Assembly: GCA_964393605.1 (NCBI GenBank)
Contig: CAYMUL010000001.1
Coordinates: 1-64,000 of the forward strand
Direction: 5' to 3'
Origin: CAYMUL01 sp964393605
Lineage (GTDB): Bacteria > Bacteroidota > Ignavibacteria > Ignavibacteriales > Ignavibacteriaceae
DNA length: 64,000 nt
Shown here: positions 34,563-43,278 of the stretch, one piece after another
Layout of the letters: each line of letters starts with the position of its first letter
Position numbering within the stretch: position 1 is the stretch's first letter
Position numbers and translations under genes: made by a program
The notes under the pieces: model-generated
Told to the model about the DNA's origin: nothing
Seen by the model: the letters and a program-made list of their open reading frames with translations, nothing else
Databases searched by the model: none

Positions 34563-35833
34563 AAATATCTCTCGACTTCCTTAATTATATCGCGAGTCGC
34601 ACCGGTTTTATTGTGAACGTATTGTGCGGCAACATTTCCAATTTTCTTTCTGAATTCTTCTTCGGAAAAAATTTTTCGGAGAGTTTTATAAGTATCGAAT
34701 TTATCTTTTAATAGAATTGCACCGCCAAGTTTTAGAAGTTCTTGCGCTTCTCTGCTCGTTTGAATTTTCGGACCGAAGACCACCGGAACCCCATAAACAG
34801 CGGCTTCGAGAATGTTATGAATACTGCTCTTAAACGATCCGCCGATAAATGCTGCATCGCAATAGTAGTAAAGCGTCAACAAAATTCCTATTGAATCGAC
34901 AATGATGACGCGCTCGCTTTTGTAATCATTTAAAAATGAAAATCTGATTGTAGGATGAATTCCGGCAAAATCATTTTCAAGTTTTTCAAGATGTTCGACT
35001 GTCGGCTCGTGCGGGGCAATTATTATAAGCACATCTTTATCATACTTTAAAAGTTTTATGATTGACGGAATTAAAACTTCTTCATCTTCCTGCCAGGAAC
35101 TGCCGACGACAAATATTTTTTTGTTTCTTGTAATCTCTTCGCTCAAAAGATTTCTCTCTTTTGCTTTCAAACTTTTTTCATAAACGCGATCGAAACGTGT
35201 ATCGCCGACAACTTTAATTTCTTTACAACCGAACGAGGAAAAATTTACGGCGTCATCTCCGCTGACGGTTAAAATTGCCGTCAATCTGCTGTAAAGAATT
35301 GTATGAAATTGTTTGCTGATAAACATTTTGCGCGAAGTATCTTTTCGTAATGTTGCATCAACAAGAAAAGTCGGAATTTTATTCTTCCACAATTCATTAA
35401 TATGGTTGGGCCAAAGATCGTAGCGCATGAAAATTGCCAAATCGGGATAAGCCAAAGTGATGAATCGCTGTGCATTGAAAGCAGTATCGAAAGGGATGTA
35501 AGAAATGTAATCTGCATATGGATATTTTCTTGAGTTCATGTAACCCGAAGGAGAAAAGAAAGTTACCATGATGTGATAATTTCTATTCTTTCGTAATTCT
35601 TCAATTATAGGTTTTGCCTGTTCAAATTCGCCGAGCGATGAAGAGTGCACCCAAATTCGTTTTTTGTTTTTTGGAACAGATGCAAAATGAAGAATCAAAT
35701 CCTCAAATAATCTTTCGCGCCCGGTTTTTCCTAATTTTATTTTTTGGTTGAACCTGCTCAAAATCATCAATAGAAAATAAAGTGGATAAACCACAAAAAA
35801 ATTATAAAGAGTAAAAAGTAATTTGTCAGTCAT
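34559..35833 (-). CDS. kdtA: 3-deoxy-D-manno-octulosonic acid (Kdo) transferase
   Basis: 424 aa. N-terminal membrane anchor (LFTLYNFFVVYPLYFLLMIL), then the GT-B fold with WVHSSSLGEFEQAKPIIEEL (about 60-80), VVGSSWQEDEEVLIPSI (about 240-256), IAPHEPTVEHLEKLE, and AAFIGGSFKSSIHNILEAAV with the donor-site glutamate near 340. Attaches Kdo to lipid A on the inner face of the cytoplasmic membrane. It overlaps the end of the glycosyltransferase-9 gene by 8 nt, so the two are co-translated. Confidence 0.92.
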   Translation of the reverse strand: MTDKLLFTLYNFFVVYPLYFLLMILSRFNQKIKLGKTGRERLFEDLILHFASVPKNKKRIWVHSSSLGEFEQAKPIIEELRKNRNYHIMVTFFSPSGYMNSRKYPYADYISYIPFDTAFNAQRFITLAYPDLAIFMRYDLWPNHINELWKNKIPTFLVDATLRKDTSRKMFISKQFHTILYSRLTAILTVSGDDAVNFSSFGCKEIKVVGDTRFDRVYEKSLKAKERNLLSEEITRNKKIFVVGSSWQEDEEVLIPSIIKLLKYDKDVLIIIAPHEPTVEHLEKLENDFAGIHPTIRFSFLNDYKSERVIIVDSIGILLTLYYYCDAAFIGGSFKSSIHNILEAAVYGVPVVFGPKIQTSREAQELLKLGGAILLKDKFDTYKTLRKIFSEEEFRKKIGNVAAQYVHNKTGATRDIIKEVERYL

Positions 35834-36803
35834 TTACATTCTTAATTAACGAGACAATATTTTCATAAACGGATCGTGGAGAAATTTCTTTCATACAGTT
35901 AAAATGATTTTTGGGGCAGCGATCTTTGCCGATGTGCGAGCAGGGACGACAATTCAAATTTTTATTTTCCATTACGATACTTCTGCAATTATACGGAAAG
36001 AATCCAAATGCTTCAACAGTCGAGCCGAAAATAGCTACGATTGGAACATCGAGCGCGGACGCGAGATGCATTAAACCGGAATCGTTGCAAACAATAAGAG
36101 AACATTTTTTTATCGATGCGGCGGTTTCGAAAAGGTTATCTTCGCTACAAAAATTACGCGGCGAACCAATTTCCATCGCAATTTTTTCGCAAATTATTTT
36201 GTCATCATTTCCGCCGATGAGAGCAACTTCAAATCCATTGTCGTTCAAAATTTTTCCGAGTTGAATAAAATATTCCGCAGGATAACGTTTTGTGAAATGC
36301 CGCGAACCGGGGCAAAATCCGATAAGTTTTTTATCTTTTTCAGGCAGAGAAACATTTTGAGGAAAGAAAAAATCTAAACCATCACTATCCAAATCGAGAG
36401 AAATCGTTGAGGCATATCGAAGGGGAATTTGCTTCGCTTCTTTTAATAAATTGATTTTAAAGTTGACGAGAAGAAATTTTTGAAGCGATTTTTTTTCGAA
36501 TCGATCAATTCTGCTTTTTACATTTGCGAGATATTTTCTGCTTCTGAAGTTATTTTGAAGATCGATAATAAGCCCGTAATCATTGCGCGGAACTGAGTTT
36601 GCGGCTTCTTCCCACAAAAATATTTTGTTTATGAAAGGATTGAATTTTATCGCCGGTTCAAATCTTTTCTTGACCAAAAAATCAATTTCAATATCGGGGT
36701 TTTGATTTTTTAACGCACGCAGAAGCGGCGTTGTGCACAAAACATCTCCAAGTGAACTGAATCGGATTATCAATATTCTTTTTAATGAACGAATATTAAT
36801 CAA
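35826..36803 (-). CDS. Glycosyltransferase family 9 (lipopolysaccharide heptosyltransferase-like)
   Basis: 325 aa. ILIIRFSSLGDVLCTTPLLR at the N-terminus, PGSRHFTKRYPAEYFIQL, GGNDDKI, VCNDSGLMHLASALDVPIVA and IFGSTVEAFGFFPY are the GT9 signature blocks; a Cys-rich tail (NLNCRPCSHIGKDRCPK) is usual. It adds heptose or a similar sugar to the Kdo-lipid A core. Start is TTG at 36803, since the first strand begins straight after it and no ATG is in frame nearby. First gene of a two-gene unit with kdtA. Confidence 0.88.
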   Translation of the reverse strand: MINIRSLKRILIIRFSSLGDVLCTTPLLRALKNQNPDIEIDFLVKKRFEPAIKFNPFINKIFLWEEAANSVPRNDYGLIIDLQNNFRSRKYLANVKSRIDRFEKKSLQKFLLVNFKINLLKEAKQIPLRYASTISLDLDSDGLDFFFPQNVSLPEKDKKLIGFCPGSRHFTKRYPAEYFIQLGKILNDNGFEVALIGGNDDKIICEKIAMEIGSPRNFCSEDNLFETAASIKKCSLIVCNDSGLMHLASALDVPIVAIFGSTVEAFGFFPYNCRSIVMENKNLNCRPCSHIGKDRCPKNHFNCMKEISPRSVYENIVSLIKNVND

Positions 36804-36819
36804 AAGAAAAATTTCTTAA

Positions 36820-36850
36820 TTGTGGTAGTGTCAATATCTAATTATTTTTG
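36820..36850 (+). promoter_or_regulatory. Bacteroidota-type promoter of small hypothetical gene
   Basis: TTG at 36820-36822, 20-nt spacer, TATTTTTG at 36843-36850. The predicted start near 36857 gives a 16-nt leader including AGGAA before the ATG at 36873. Supports the reality of the 88-codon gene. Confidence 0.6.
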
Positions 36851-36872
36851 CAGGTAAAAATAGGAATTTCAT

Positions 36873-37139
36873 ATGACAACATTGCCGCCTCCTTTTATAA
36901 AACTTGCGCCGGGCGATTCGCTCGAAAAAAAAATTTATTCATTGATTGACGGACTTGCACAACATTTACCAATCTCCGGCGATAGAAACCGGCTCAGCTT
37001 TTCTCTCTACAAATATTTAATTGGCGAGGGCGATGAACCGGCAATCTCCCTAAAAAATAATAAGCTCAACATCACGGGTATTTCTGAAGCCGATCTCATT
37101 GAAAAAATTGAAATGGGTTTAAGTGAATTCAAAGATTAA
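36873..37139 (+). CDS. Conserved-looking hypothetical protein, 88 aa
   Basis: No family recognised. Acidic protein beginning TTLPPPFIKLAPGDSLEKKI; two predicted helices (KKIYSLIDGLAQHL and ADLIEKIEMGLSEFKD) flank a middle with short strands (AISLKNNKLNITG). No signal peptide or membrane segment. Reality is supported by AGGAA before the ATG and a good TTG-N20-TATTTTTG promoter. It stands alone between divergent heptosyltransferase and convergent fructose-bisphosphatase genes; codon use is like that of its neighbours. Confidence 0.65.
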   Translation: MTTLPPPFIKLAPGDSLEKKIYSLIDGLAQHLPISGDRNRLSFSLYKYLIGEGDEPAISLKNNKLNITGISEADLIEKIEMGLSEFKD

Positions 37140-37140
37140 C

Positions 37141-37290
37141 TAACTCACTTTACGCACTAATTTTTTTTGCCACTCACATAGTGATGCCTTTGGCAAAAGT
37201 CACAAAGAAAAAACTTATCGTTCGTTCGTCTATTCCAAATTACTTTGTCTCTTGATTTCTGCGTGGCGAATATTTCTGAAAATGTGCGTA
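37141..37290. repeat. Degenerate 'CACAAAG/GCGTGGCGAA' intergenic repeat
   Basis: Fragments TTTGCCACTCACATAGTG, AAAGTCACAAAG and TTGATTTCTGCGTGGCGAA resemble the widespread degenerate repeats also found at 43201-43278. No gene is visible. Confidence 0.4.
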
Positions 37291-37300
37291 ACATGATTAA

Positions 37301-38311
37301 CTAATCTTCCTTCGCCATAAACGCTTCAACCAATTTTACGTTCTCTTCACTTCCGATAAATATCGGCACACGTTGATGTAATTTATTTGGTTGAACTTCC
37401 ATAATTCTATTTTTACCGTCGCTCGCTCTTCCTCCGGCAGATTCGACAATAAATGCCATTGGATTACATTCATACATCAATCTCAATTTTCCATGTGCAT
37501 TGCGCGAATCGGCAGGATACATAAATATTCCGCCGTACAATAAAGTTCTGTGAACATCTGCAACCATCGAGCCGATGTATCGCGATGAAAATGGTCGGTT
37601 CGTTGCTTTATCTTCTTCCTGCAAATACTTAATATATTTTTTCAAACCGGGATGCCAGTAGAGATAATTACCTTCGTTGATGCTATAAATTTTTCCCAAT
37701 TTTGGAATACGAATATTTTCATGCGAAAGAATGAATTCGCCGATTGTCGGCTCGAGTGTAAATCCGTGAACTCCATCGCCGGTTGTATAAACAAGAAGTG
37801 TGGAAGAACCATAAATTGCATAGCCCGCGGCAACCTGCTTCAATCCTTGTTGCAAGCAGTCATCAAGCGTGCCGGGTGTACCTTCGGGACTAATTCTTTT
37901 ATAAATTGAAAAGATTGTTCCGATGGAAACATTCGCATCGATATTTGAACTTCCGTCGAGCGGATCAAAAAGCAAAACATATTTTCCGATTAAGTGTTGC
38001 GCCGGAATATGAATTATATCTTCCTCTTCTTCCGAAGCCATAACACAAAGATGACCGCCGTGGTCCATCGCTTTGAACAACATTTCATGTGCGTACACAT
38101 CAAGTTTTTTAACCTGTTCTCCGTGAACATTTTCTTCGCCGGTTAAACCGAGAACATCCACGAGTCCTGCGCGGTTAACCTCGGCTGAAATCACTTTTAC
38201 GGCGATTGAAAGATCTGAAAGCAGGCGTGAAAGTTCTCCGGTTGCTTCCGGATGTTTTCGCTCTCCTTCGATGATGTGTCGTTCTAAAGTCATGAATCTC
38301 ATTTTTGGCAT
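37301..38311 (-). CDS. fbp: Class I fructose-1,6-bisphosphatase
   Basis: 336 aa. ASEEEEDI (about 93-100), the metal-binding LFDPLDGSSNIDANVSIGTI (about 114-133), YIGSMVADVHRTL and GGIFMYPADSRNAHGKLRL with MAFIVESAGG are all present. It removes the 1-phosphate in gluconeogenesis. Start at ATG 38311 with GGAAAA upstream; another ATG six codons in would give the common MTLERHII start. Followed (upstream in transcription) by the ABC exporter gene with 10 nt between, so it may share that transcript. Confidence 0.95.
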   Translation of the reverse strand: MPKMRFMTLERHIIEGERKHPEATGELSRLLSDLSIAVKVISAEVNRAGLVDVLGLTGEENVHGEQVKKLDVYAHEMLFKAMDHGGHLCVMASEEEEDIIHIPAQHLIGKYVLLFDPLDGSSNIDANVSIGTIFSIYKRISPEGTPGTLDDCLQQGLKQVAAGYAIYGSSTLLVYTTGDGVHGFTLEPTIGEFILSHENIRIPKLGKIYSINEGNYLYWHPGLKKYIKYLQEEDKATNRPFSSRYIGSMVADVHRTLLYGGIFMYPADSRNAHGKLRLMYECNPMAFIVESAGGRASDGKNRIMEVQPNKLHQRVPIFIGSEENVKLVEAFMAKED

Positions 38312-38321
38312 TTGTTTTCCT

Positions 38322-40112
38322 TTATGCAGTTTTAACTATTTCTTGATCTTTATATTGTAATTGATACAACTTGAAATATATTCCTTTTTTCGCTAATAGT
38401 TCTTGATGTGTGCCAACTTCTTTTATTTCCCCTTTGTGAAGAACAATAATTTTGTCAGCATTTTGCACAGTCGAAAGACGGTGAGCAATGACGATTGCAG
38501 TTCTTCCTTTAAGTAATTTTTCAATTGCTTGTTGAATTAAAATTTCTGTTTCTGTGTCAACGCTCGATGTGGCTTCGTCAAGAATTAAAATGCGCGGATC
38601 GTAGGCAAGCGCGCGTGCGAATGAAATTAATTGTTTCTGTCCGACACTCAACGTTGCTCCTCTTTCTTTCACTTCGGTATCATATCCTTTCGGAAGTTGA
38701 GAAATGAATTTATCGGCACCGACATAAATTGCGGCATTGCGAATTTGTTCATCGGAAATTGATAAATCATTCAATCCGATATTTGATTTCACGCTTCCCG
38801 AAAAAAGAAAAACATCCTGCAATACGATTGAAATAAATTTTCTCAATTTATTTTTATCGATAGATTTAATGTCAACGCCATCGACGAGAATTGCGCCTTT
38901 GTTTATGTCGTAAAATCTTGTTAGAATATTGATGATACTAGTTTTACCCGCGCCGGTTGCGCCTACAATGGCGATTGTCTGTCCCGGATTAATTGAAAAT
39001 GAAATATCTTTTAAAACATATTCTTCATCGTTATAAGCGAACCAAACATTTTTAAAATCTATCGCGCCTTTAACTTCGTTAAGATTTTCAGGTTTTTCAG
39101 GATTAGCAATAATTGTTTTGTCGTCAAGCAATTTGAAAATTCTTTCCGAAGAAGCCATAGCAGTTTGCATGATGTTATATTTTTCGGAGAGATCGCGGAT
39201 CGGTCTGAAAAACATTTCTGTGTATTGAATGAATGCAAATAAAATTCCGAGTGTCAGATGCTGTTGAACTACCTCTCCGCCACCGTACCAAATAATTAAA
39301 CCGATTGCAATTGAACTTAGAAATTCCACCGCAGGGAAGAAGACGGCATAATAAAAAATAGAATTAATGTTTGCTTTTTTGTGGTCATGATTGATTGACG
39401 AAAACTTTTTTAATTCATCTTTTTCTTTATTAAAAATTTGAACGACGGAAATTCCGGTTACATGTTCTTGCATGTACGAATTCAATCTCGCGAGGTGCAA
39501 TCGTACATCGCGGTAAGTTTCTCTAACTTTTTTTCTGAAAAGAAAAGTTCCGTAAATCAACACGGGAAGCACGGCAAGCGTTACAAGAGAAAGTTCCCAA
39601 TCGAGGAAGAACATGAATCCCAAAATCCAAAAGATTATAAACACATCGCTGAAGACCATCACAATTCCCGAAGAGAAAAGTTCGTTGAGTGATTCGACAT
39701 CGTTCGTAACTCTTGTTACAAGCCGCCCAATCGGAGTTTTGTCAAAAAATTTTGCAGCGAGTTTTTGCACATGAGTAAAAAGTTCTTTCCGCAAATCAAG
39801 AATTGTTCTCTGTCCGAGATATTGAGTGTAATAAGTCAGAAAATATTGAATGAACGATTGGAACAACAGAGAACCGAGAAGTAAAGCAGTAACCATTATT
39901 AACCCGTTGTAGTCGCCGTTTGCAATATGATCATCGACGGCAATTTTTGTTAAGTAAGGACGTACCGGTCCTAATGCGGCGACGACAACATTCAACAAAA
40001 TTGCCGCAACGACATACTTTCTGTAGGGCTTCACATACTTCAACAATCGGCGCATTAAACTTGCGTCGTATGCTTTTCCTAAAATTTCATCTTCTAAACG
40101 GACGTCACTCAT
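38322..40112 (-). CDS. ABC exporter half-transporter, catalytically canonical subunit
   Basis: 596 aa. Six membrane segments at about 30-315, then an ATPase: Walker A GATGAGKTS, Q-loop VLQDVFLF, signature LSVGQKQL (Val in place of the usual Gly), Walker B plus canonical glutamate ILILDEATSSVD, and switch IAHRLSTV. It is paired with a second half-transporter encoded 26 nt upstream whose Walker B glutamate is Asp. That combination (one degenerate Walker B, variant signature in the partner) is the mark of heterodimeric exporters such as TM287/288 or BmrCD. Substrate may be lipid or drug. Confidence 0.92.
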   Translation of the reverse strand: MSDVRLEDEILGKAYDASLMRRLLKYVKPYRKYVVAAILLNVVVAALGPVRPYLTKIAVDDHIANGDYNGLIMVTALLLGSLLFQSFIQYFLTYYTQYLGQRTILDLRKELFTHVQKLAAKFFDKTPIGRLVTRVTNDVESLNELFSSGIVMVFSDVFIIFWILGFMFFLDWELSLVTLAVLPVLIYGTFLFRKKVRETYRDVRLHLARLNSYMQEHVTGISVVQIFNKEKDELKKFSSINHDHKKANINSIFYYAVFFPAVEFLSSIAIGLIIWYGGGEVVQQHLTLGILFAFIQYTEMFFRPIRDLSEKYNIMQTAMASSERIFKLLDDKTIIANPEKPENLNEVKGAIDFKNVWFAYNDEEYVLKDISFSINPGQTIAIVGATGAGKTSIINILTRFYDINKGAILVDGVDIKSIDKNKLRKFISIVLQDVFLFSGSVKSNIGLNDLSISDEQIRNAAIYVGADKFISQLPKGYDTEVKERGATLSVGQKQLISFARALAYDPRILILDEATSSVDTETEILIQQAIEKLLKGRTAIVIAHRLSTVQNADKIIVLHKGEIKEVGTHQELLAKKGIYFKLYQLQYKDQEIVKTA

Positions 40113-40138
40113 CTATTACAACCAAACTATTTCTAAAA

Positions 40139-41887
40139 TTAATTTATCTCCTCCAATTCTTTTTCGAGCAATTGTTTGAAATAAATGTTTGCATAAATTT
40201 TTCCTAAAGCAATCAACTCGTCATGAGTTCCTTCTTCGGCAATTCTTCCTTCGTCGAGCACGATAATTTTGTCTGCATCTTTAACAGTTGAAACGCGATG
40301 ACTAATAATTATACTCGTTCTGTCTTTCATGAATATTTTTAAGTTCGACAAAATTTCTTCTTCCGTGTTTGTATCAACGGCAGAAAAAGAATCGTCAAGA
40401 ATTAAAATTTTCGGATTCGTAAGAATAGCACGGGCAAGCGCGGCGCGCTGTTTCTGCCCGCCTGAAAGCGTTATCCCTCTTTCGCCGATAATTGTATCAT
40501 AACCTTTCGGAAAATCAACGAGGTCTTTATCGAATCGAGCAATGCGTACGGCGTCAACAATTGTTAGTGATTCATTTTCTTTCATTCCGTAGCAAAGATT
40601 GTTGCGAAGTGTATCTGAAAATAAAAATGTTTCCTGTTGAACGAATCCGATATTCTTTCTTAAAACAGATAAAGGAATTTTTTTGATTTCGCTCGCATCG
40701 ATCTTCAAAGAACCTTCCGTGATGTCATACATTCGAGTAATTAAATTTATCAAGGAAGATTTGCCGCTTCCCGTCGCCCCCATAATTGCAAGAGTTGAAC
40801 CGGGCGGAACTTCGAGATTAATATTTTTCAAAACGAATGGGAGATTCTCTGCATATCTGAACGAAACATTATCGAAAGAAATTTTTCCTTTTAAATTTTT
40901 AATTGAATTATCTGTATCCGCCTCATCGGAAATTTCGAAGGGTTCGCTCCATATTTTATTTAAACGCTTCATGCTTGCTTCCCCTTGCTGCACAATGCTG
41001 GCAACCCATCCGAAAGCAATTGTGGGCCAGATTAAAATTCCCAAATAAATAATCAGCGCGGTGATGTCTCCCAACATAAGTTCTCCCGCAATTACTTTTG
41101 AGCCGCCAACCCAAATTGCAATGATGACGGAAATTCCTGTAATCAAAAATAGTATTGGTTGAAACAATGCTTGTATTTTTACGAGCGACATATTCTTCTG
41201 CAAATATTCTTTGCTGAGTTTTTCGAATGCGGAAATTTCTTGTTCTTGTTTTGAATACGATTTGATAACCCTGATGCCTGCGAAATTTTCTTGCGCTTTC
41301 GTTGTCAACTCAGAAAATTTTTCTTGAATCGCCGTGAACTTCGCATGAATTTTTTTACTAACTCTATAGACAAGATATGATAAGAAAGGGAGTGGAATTA
41401 GTGAATAAACCGTTACACTAAAACTGATTGACACCATTAAAAAAATTGTAGCAACGAATCTTACAATTGTATCGGTTGAATACATTACCGCGGGACCGAG
41501 AAACGACCGCACTGCGTTGATATCATTGGTTGCGTGCGCCATTATGTTTCCCGTTGAGTTGTTCTGAAAATATTTTATCGGTAGCCGTTGAATGTGCGAC
41601 CAAAAATCATTTCGAAGATCGTATTCAATTTCTCGCGAGACTACAATAATGGTTTGTCGGATTAAAAATCTAAACACACCTGCAATCAGTGAAGTAATTA
41701 TTATCACCCACGCATAATAAACAAGATTTAAATCTGAAAGATTTTTTTGCAAGCCGTTGATTGCGTCCTTTAATATCAAGGGGATATAGACTGTGCCAAG
41801 ATTCGAGATAACAATAAAAATCACTCCCCAGATCAATTTCTTTTTGTAGCGAAGAAAATATTTTTTGAGCGATTTAAGATTTTGCAT
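40139..41887 (-). CDS. ABC exporter half-transporter, degenerate-site subunit
   Basis: 582 aa. Membrane domain about 15-300, ATPase about 335-582: Walker A GATGSGKSS, signature LSGGQKQRAALARAI, Walker B ILILDDSFSAVD, where Asp replaces the catalytic Glu, and ISHRVSTVKDADK. The replacement predicts a slow or inactive ATP site, as in the non-catalytic partner of heterodimeric exporters. It starts the pair and is preceded by serS with 9 nt between, so translation-linked expression with housekeeping genes is likely. Confidence 0.92.
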   Translation of the reverse strand: MQNLKSLKKYFLRYKKKLIWGVIFIVISNLGTVYIPLILKDAINGLQKNLSDLNLVYYAWVIIITSLIAGVFRFLIRQTIIVVSREIEYDLRNDFWSHIQRLPIKYFQNNSTGNIMAHATNDINAVRSFLGPAVMYSTDTIVRFVATIFLMVSISFSVTVYSLIPLPFLSYLVYRVSKKIHAKFTAIQEKFSELTTKAQENFAGIRVIKSYSKQEQEISAFEKLSKEYLQKNMSLVKIQALFQPILFLITGISVIIAIWVGGSKVIAGELMLGDITALIIYLGILIWPTIAFGWVASIVQQGEASMKRLNKIWSEPFEISDEADTDNSIKNLKGKISFDNVSFRYAENLPFVLKNINLEVPPGSTLAIMGATGSGKSSLINLITRMYDITEGSLKIDASEIKKIPLSVLRKNIGFVQQETFLFSDTLRNNLCYGMKENESLTIVDAVRIARFDKDLVDFPKGYDTIIGERGITLSGGQKQRAALARAILTNPKILILDDSFSAVDTNTEEEILSNLKIFMKDRTSIIISHRVSTVKDADKIIVLDEGRIAEEGTHDELIALGKIYANIYFKQLLEKELEEIN

Positions 41888-41896
41888 TAAAAAATT

Positions 41897-43174
41897 CTAA
41901 CCGATGATCTCAAAGCCGGTATATTTTTGCAGAACTTTCGGAACGATAACTTTTCCTTCCGGCGTTTGGTTGTTCTCAAGTAATGAAACCATTAATCGCG
42001 ATGTAGCAAGCCCGCTTCCGTTGAGTGTGTGAACGAATTCGAGTTTTTTATTTTCTTCTTTGCGAAAACGAATGTTTGCTCTGCGCGCCTGAAAATTTTC
42101 GAAGTTGCTGCAAGAAGAAGATTCCAACCATCGTTGCTCTGCAGGAGACCATGTTTCAATATCGTAACACTTTGCCGCGGCAAAACTTAAATCACCACTG
42201 CACAACATCAATACTCTGTAAGGAACTTTGAGTAACTGCAAAAGATCTTCTGCATCTTTTAAAAGCGATTCAAGTTCATCGTAAGAATTATCGGGTGAAA
42301 CGAATTTTACCATTTCAACTTTGTTGAATTGATGCACTCTCAAAAATCCTTTTGATTCTTTTCCATAAGAACCTGCTTCCCGTCGGAAGCAAGCTGAGTA
42401 ACCGCAAAGTTTTTTTGGCAATTCTTTTTCGTTTAGGATTTCATCTCTGAACAAATTTGTTATCGGAACTTCGGCAGTTGGAATCGGATACAAACCATCT
42501 TTTTCAATGCAGTACATATCTTCCGCCATTTTGGGAAGTTGCCCTGTTCCGCGCATCGAATCGGCATTTACTAAAAACGGAGGAAATATTTCTGTGTAGC
42601 CGTGTTGCGAAAGGTGAGTATCGAGCATGAAGTTTATTAATGCCCTTTCGAGAGTTGCGCCTTTGCCGACATAAACGGGAAAACCTGAGCCGCTAATTTT
42701 CGAGCCCCGATCGAAGTCGAGTATTTTCAACCTTTTCCCGATTTCAATATGATCAAGAATTTTTTCATCGGATTTAAATTCAAAGCCATCGGGTAACCAA
42801 CGCTTCACTTCAACATTATCTTCGGCAGATTTTCCGATAGGCACAGAAGAGTGCGCAAGGTTCGGAATGCTCATTAATATTGTGTGAAGTGTAGTTTCCA
42901 CTTCTTTTAATTTATCATCGAAATCTTTTATTTGATCGCCGAGGGTTTTCATCTCCGCAATTATTTCAGAAGCGTCGCCGCCGCTCTTTTTTATTTTACC
43001 AACTTCGGCGGAGACTTGATTTTTCCTCGCTTTCAATTCTTCTACTTTAGAAATGATTTCGCGGCGCGTTGCGTCGAGTTGTAATATTTCGTCCACGCGA
43101 TCTTTTTCATTTTTATTTTTTAATCCGGTTCTTATAAAATCCGGATTTTCTCTAACTAACTTTATATCAAACAT
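41897..43174 (-). CDS. serS: Seryl-tRNA synthetase
   Basis: 425 aa, normal length. N-terminal coiled-coil arm ([20 protein letters not shown], about 40-60); class II motif 2 [21 protein letters not shown] (split across residues 270-291) and motif 3 [20 protein letters not shown] near 385-405; TAEVPITNL (substrate serine site). Charges tRNA-Ser. Co-directional with leuS upstream and the ABC exporter downstream. Confidence 0.95.
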   Translation of the reverse strand: MFDIKLVRENPDFIRTGLKNKNEKDRVDEILQLDATRREIISKVEELKARKNQVSAEVGKIKKSGGDASEIIAEMKTLGDQIKDFDDKLKEVETTLHTILMSIPNLAHSSVPIGKSAEDNVEVKRWLPDGFEFKSDEKILDHIEIGKRLKILDFDRGSKISGSGFPVYVGKGATLERALINFMLDTHLSQHGYTEIFPPFLVNADSMRGTGQLPKMAEDMYCIEKDGLYPIPTAEVPITNLFRDEILNEKELPKKLCGYSACFRREAGSYGKESKGFLRVHQFNKVEMVKFVSPDNSYDELESLLKDAEDLLQLLKVPYRVLMLCSGDLSFAAAKCYDIETWSPAEQRWLESSSCSNFENFQARRANIRFRKEENKKLEFVHTLNGSGLATSRLMVSLLENNQTPEGKVIVPKVLQKYTGFEIIG

Positions 43175-43200
43175 ATTTATCCAATTACTAAAAAATTCTA

Positions 43201-43278
43201 AGTGAAAACTTAGTGCGCTTAGTGTCTTAGTGGTGAAAGAAAATCATTGCCACGAAGGCACAAAGGCACGAAGTTTTT
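43201..43278. repeat. Degenerate intergenic repeat between leuS and serS
   Basis: Contains AACTTAGTGCGCTTAGTG, TCTTAGTGGTGAAAG and CACGAAGGCACAAAGGCACG, parts of a short-unit degenerate repeat known widely in environmental genomes; related pieces occur at 37141-37290. Confidence 0.5.
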
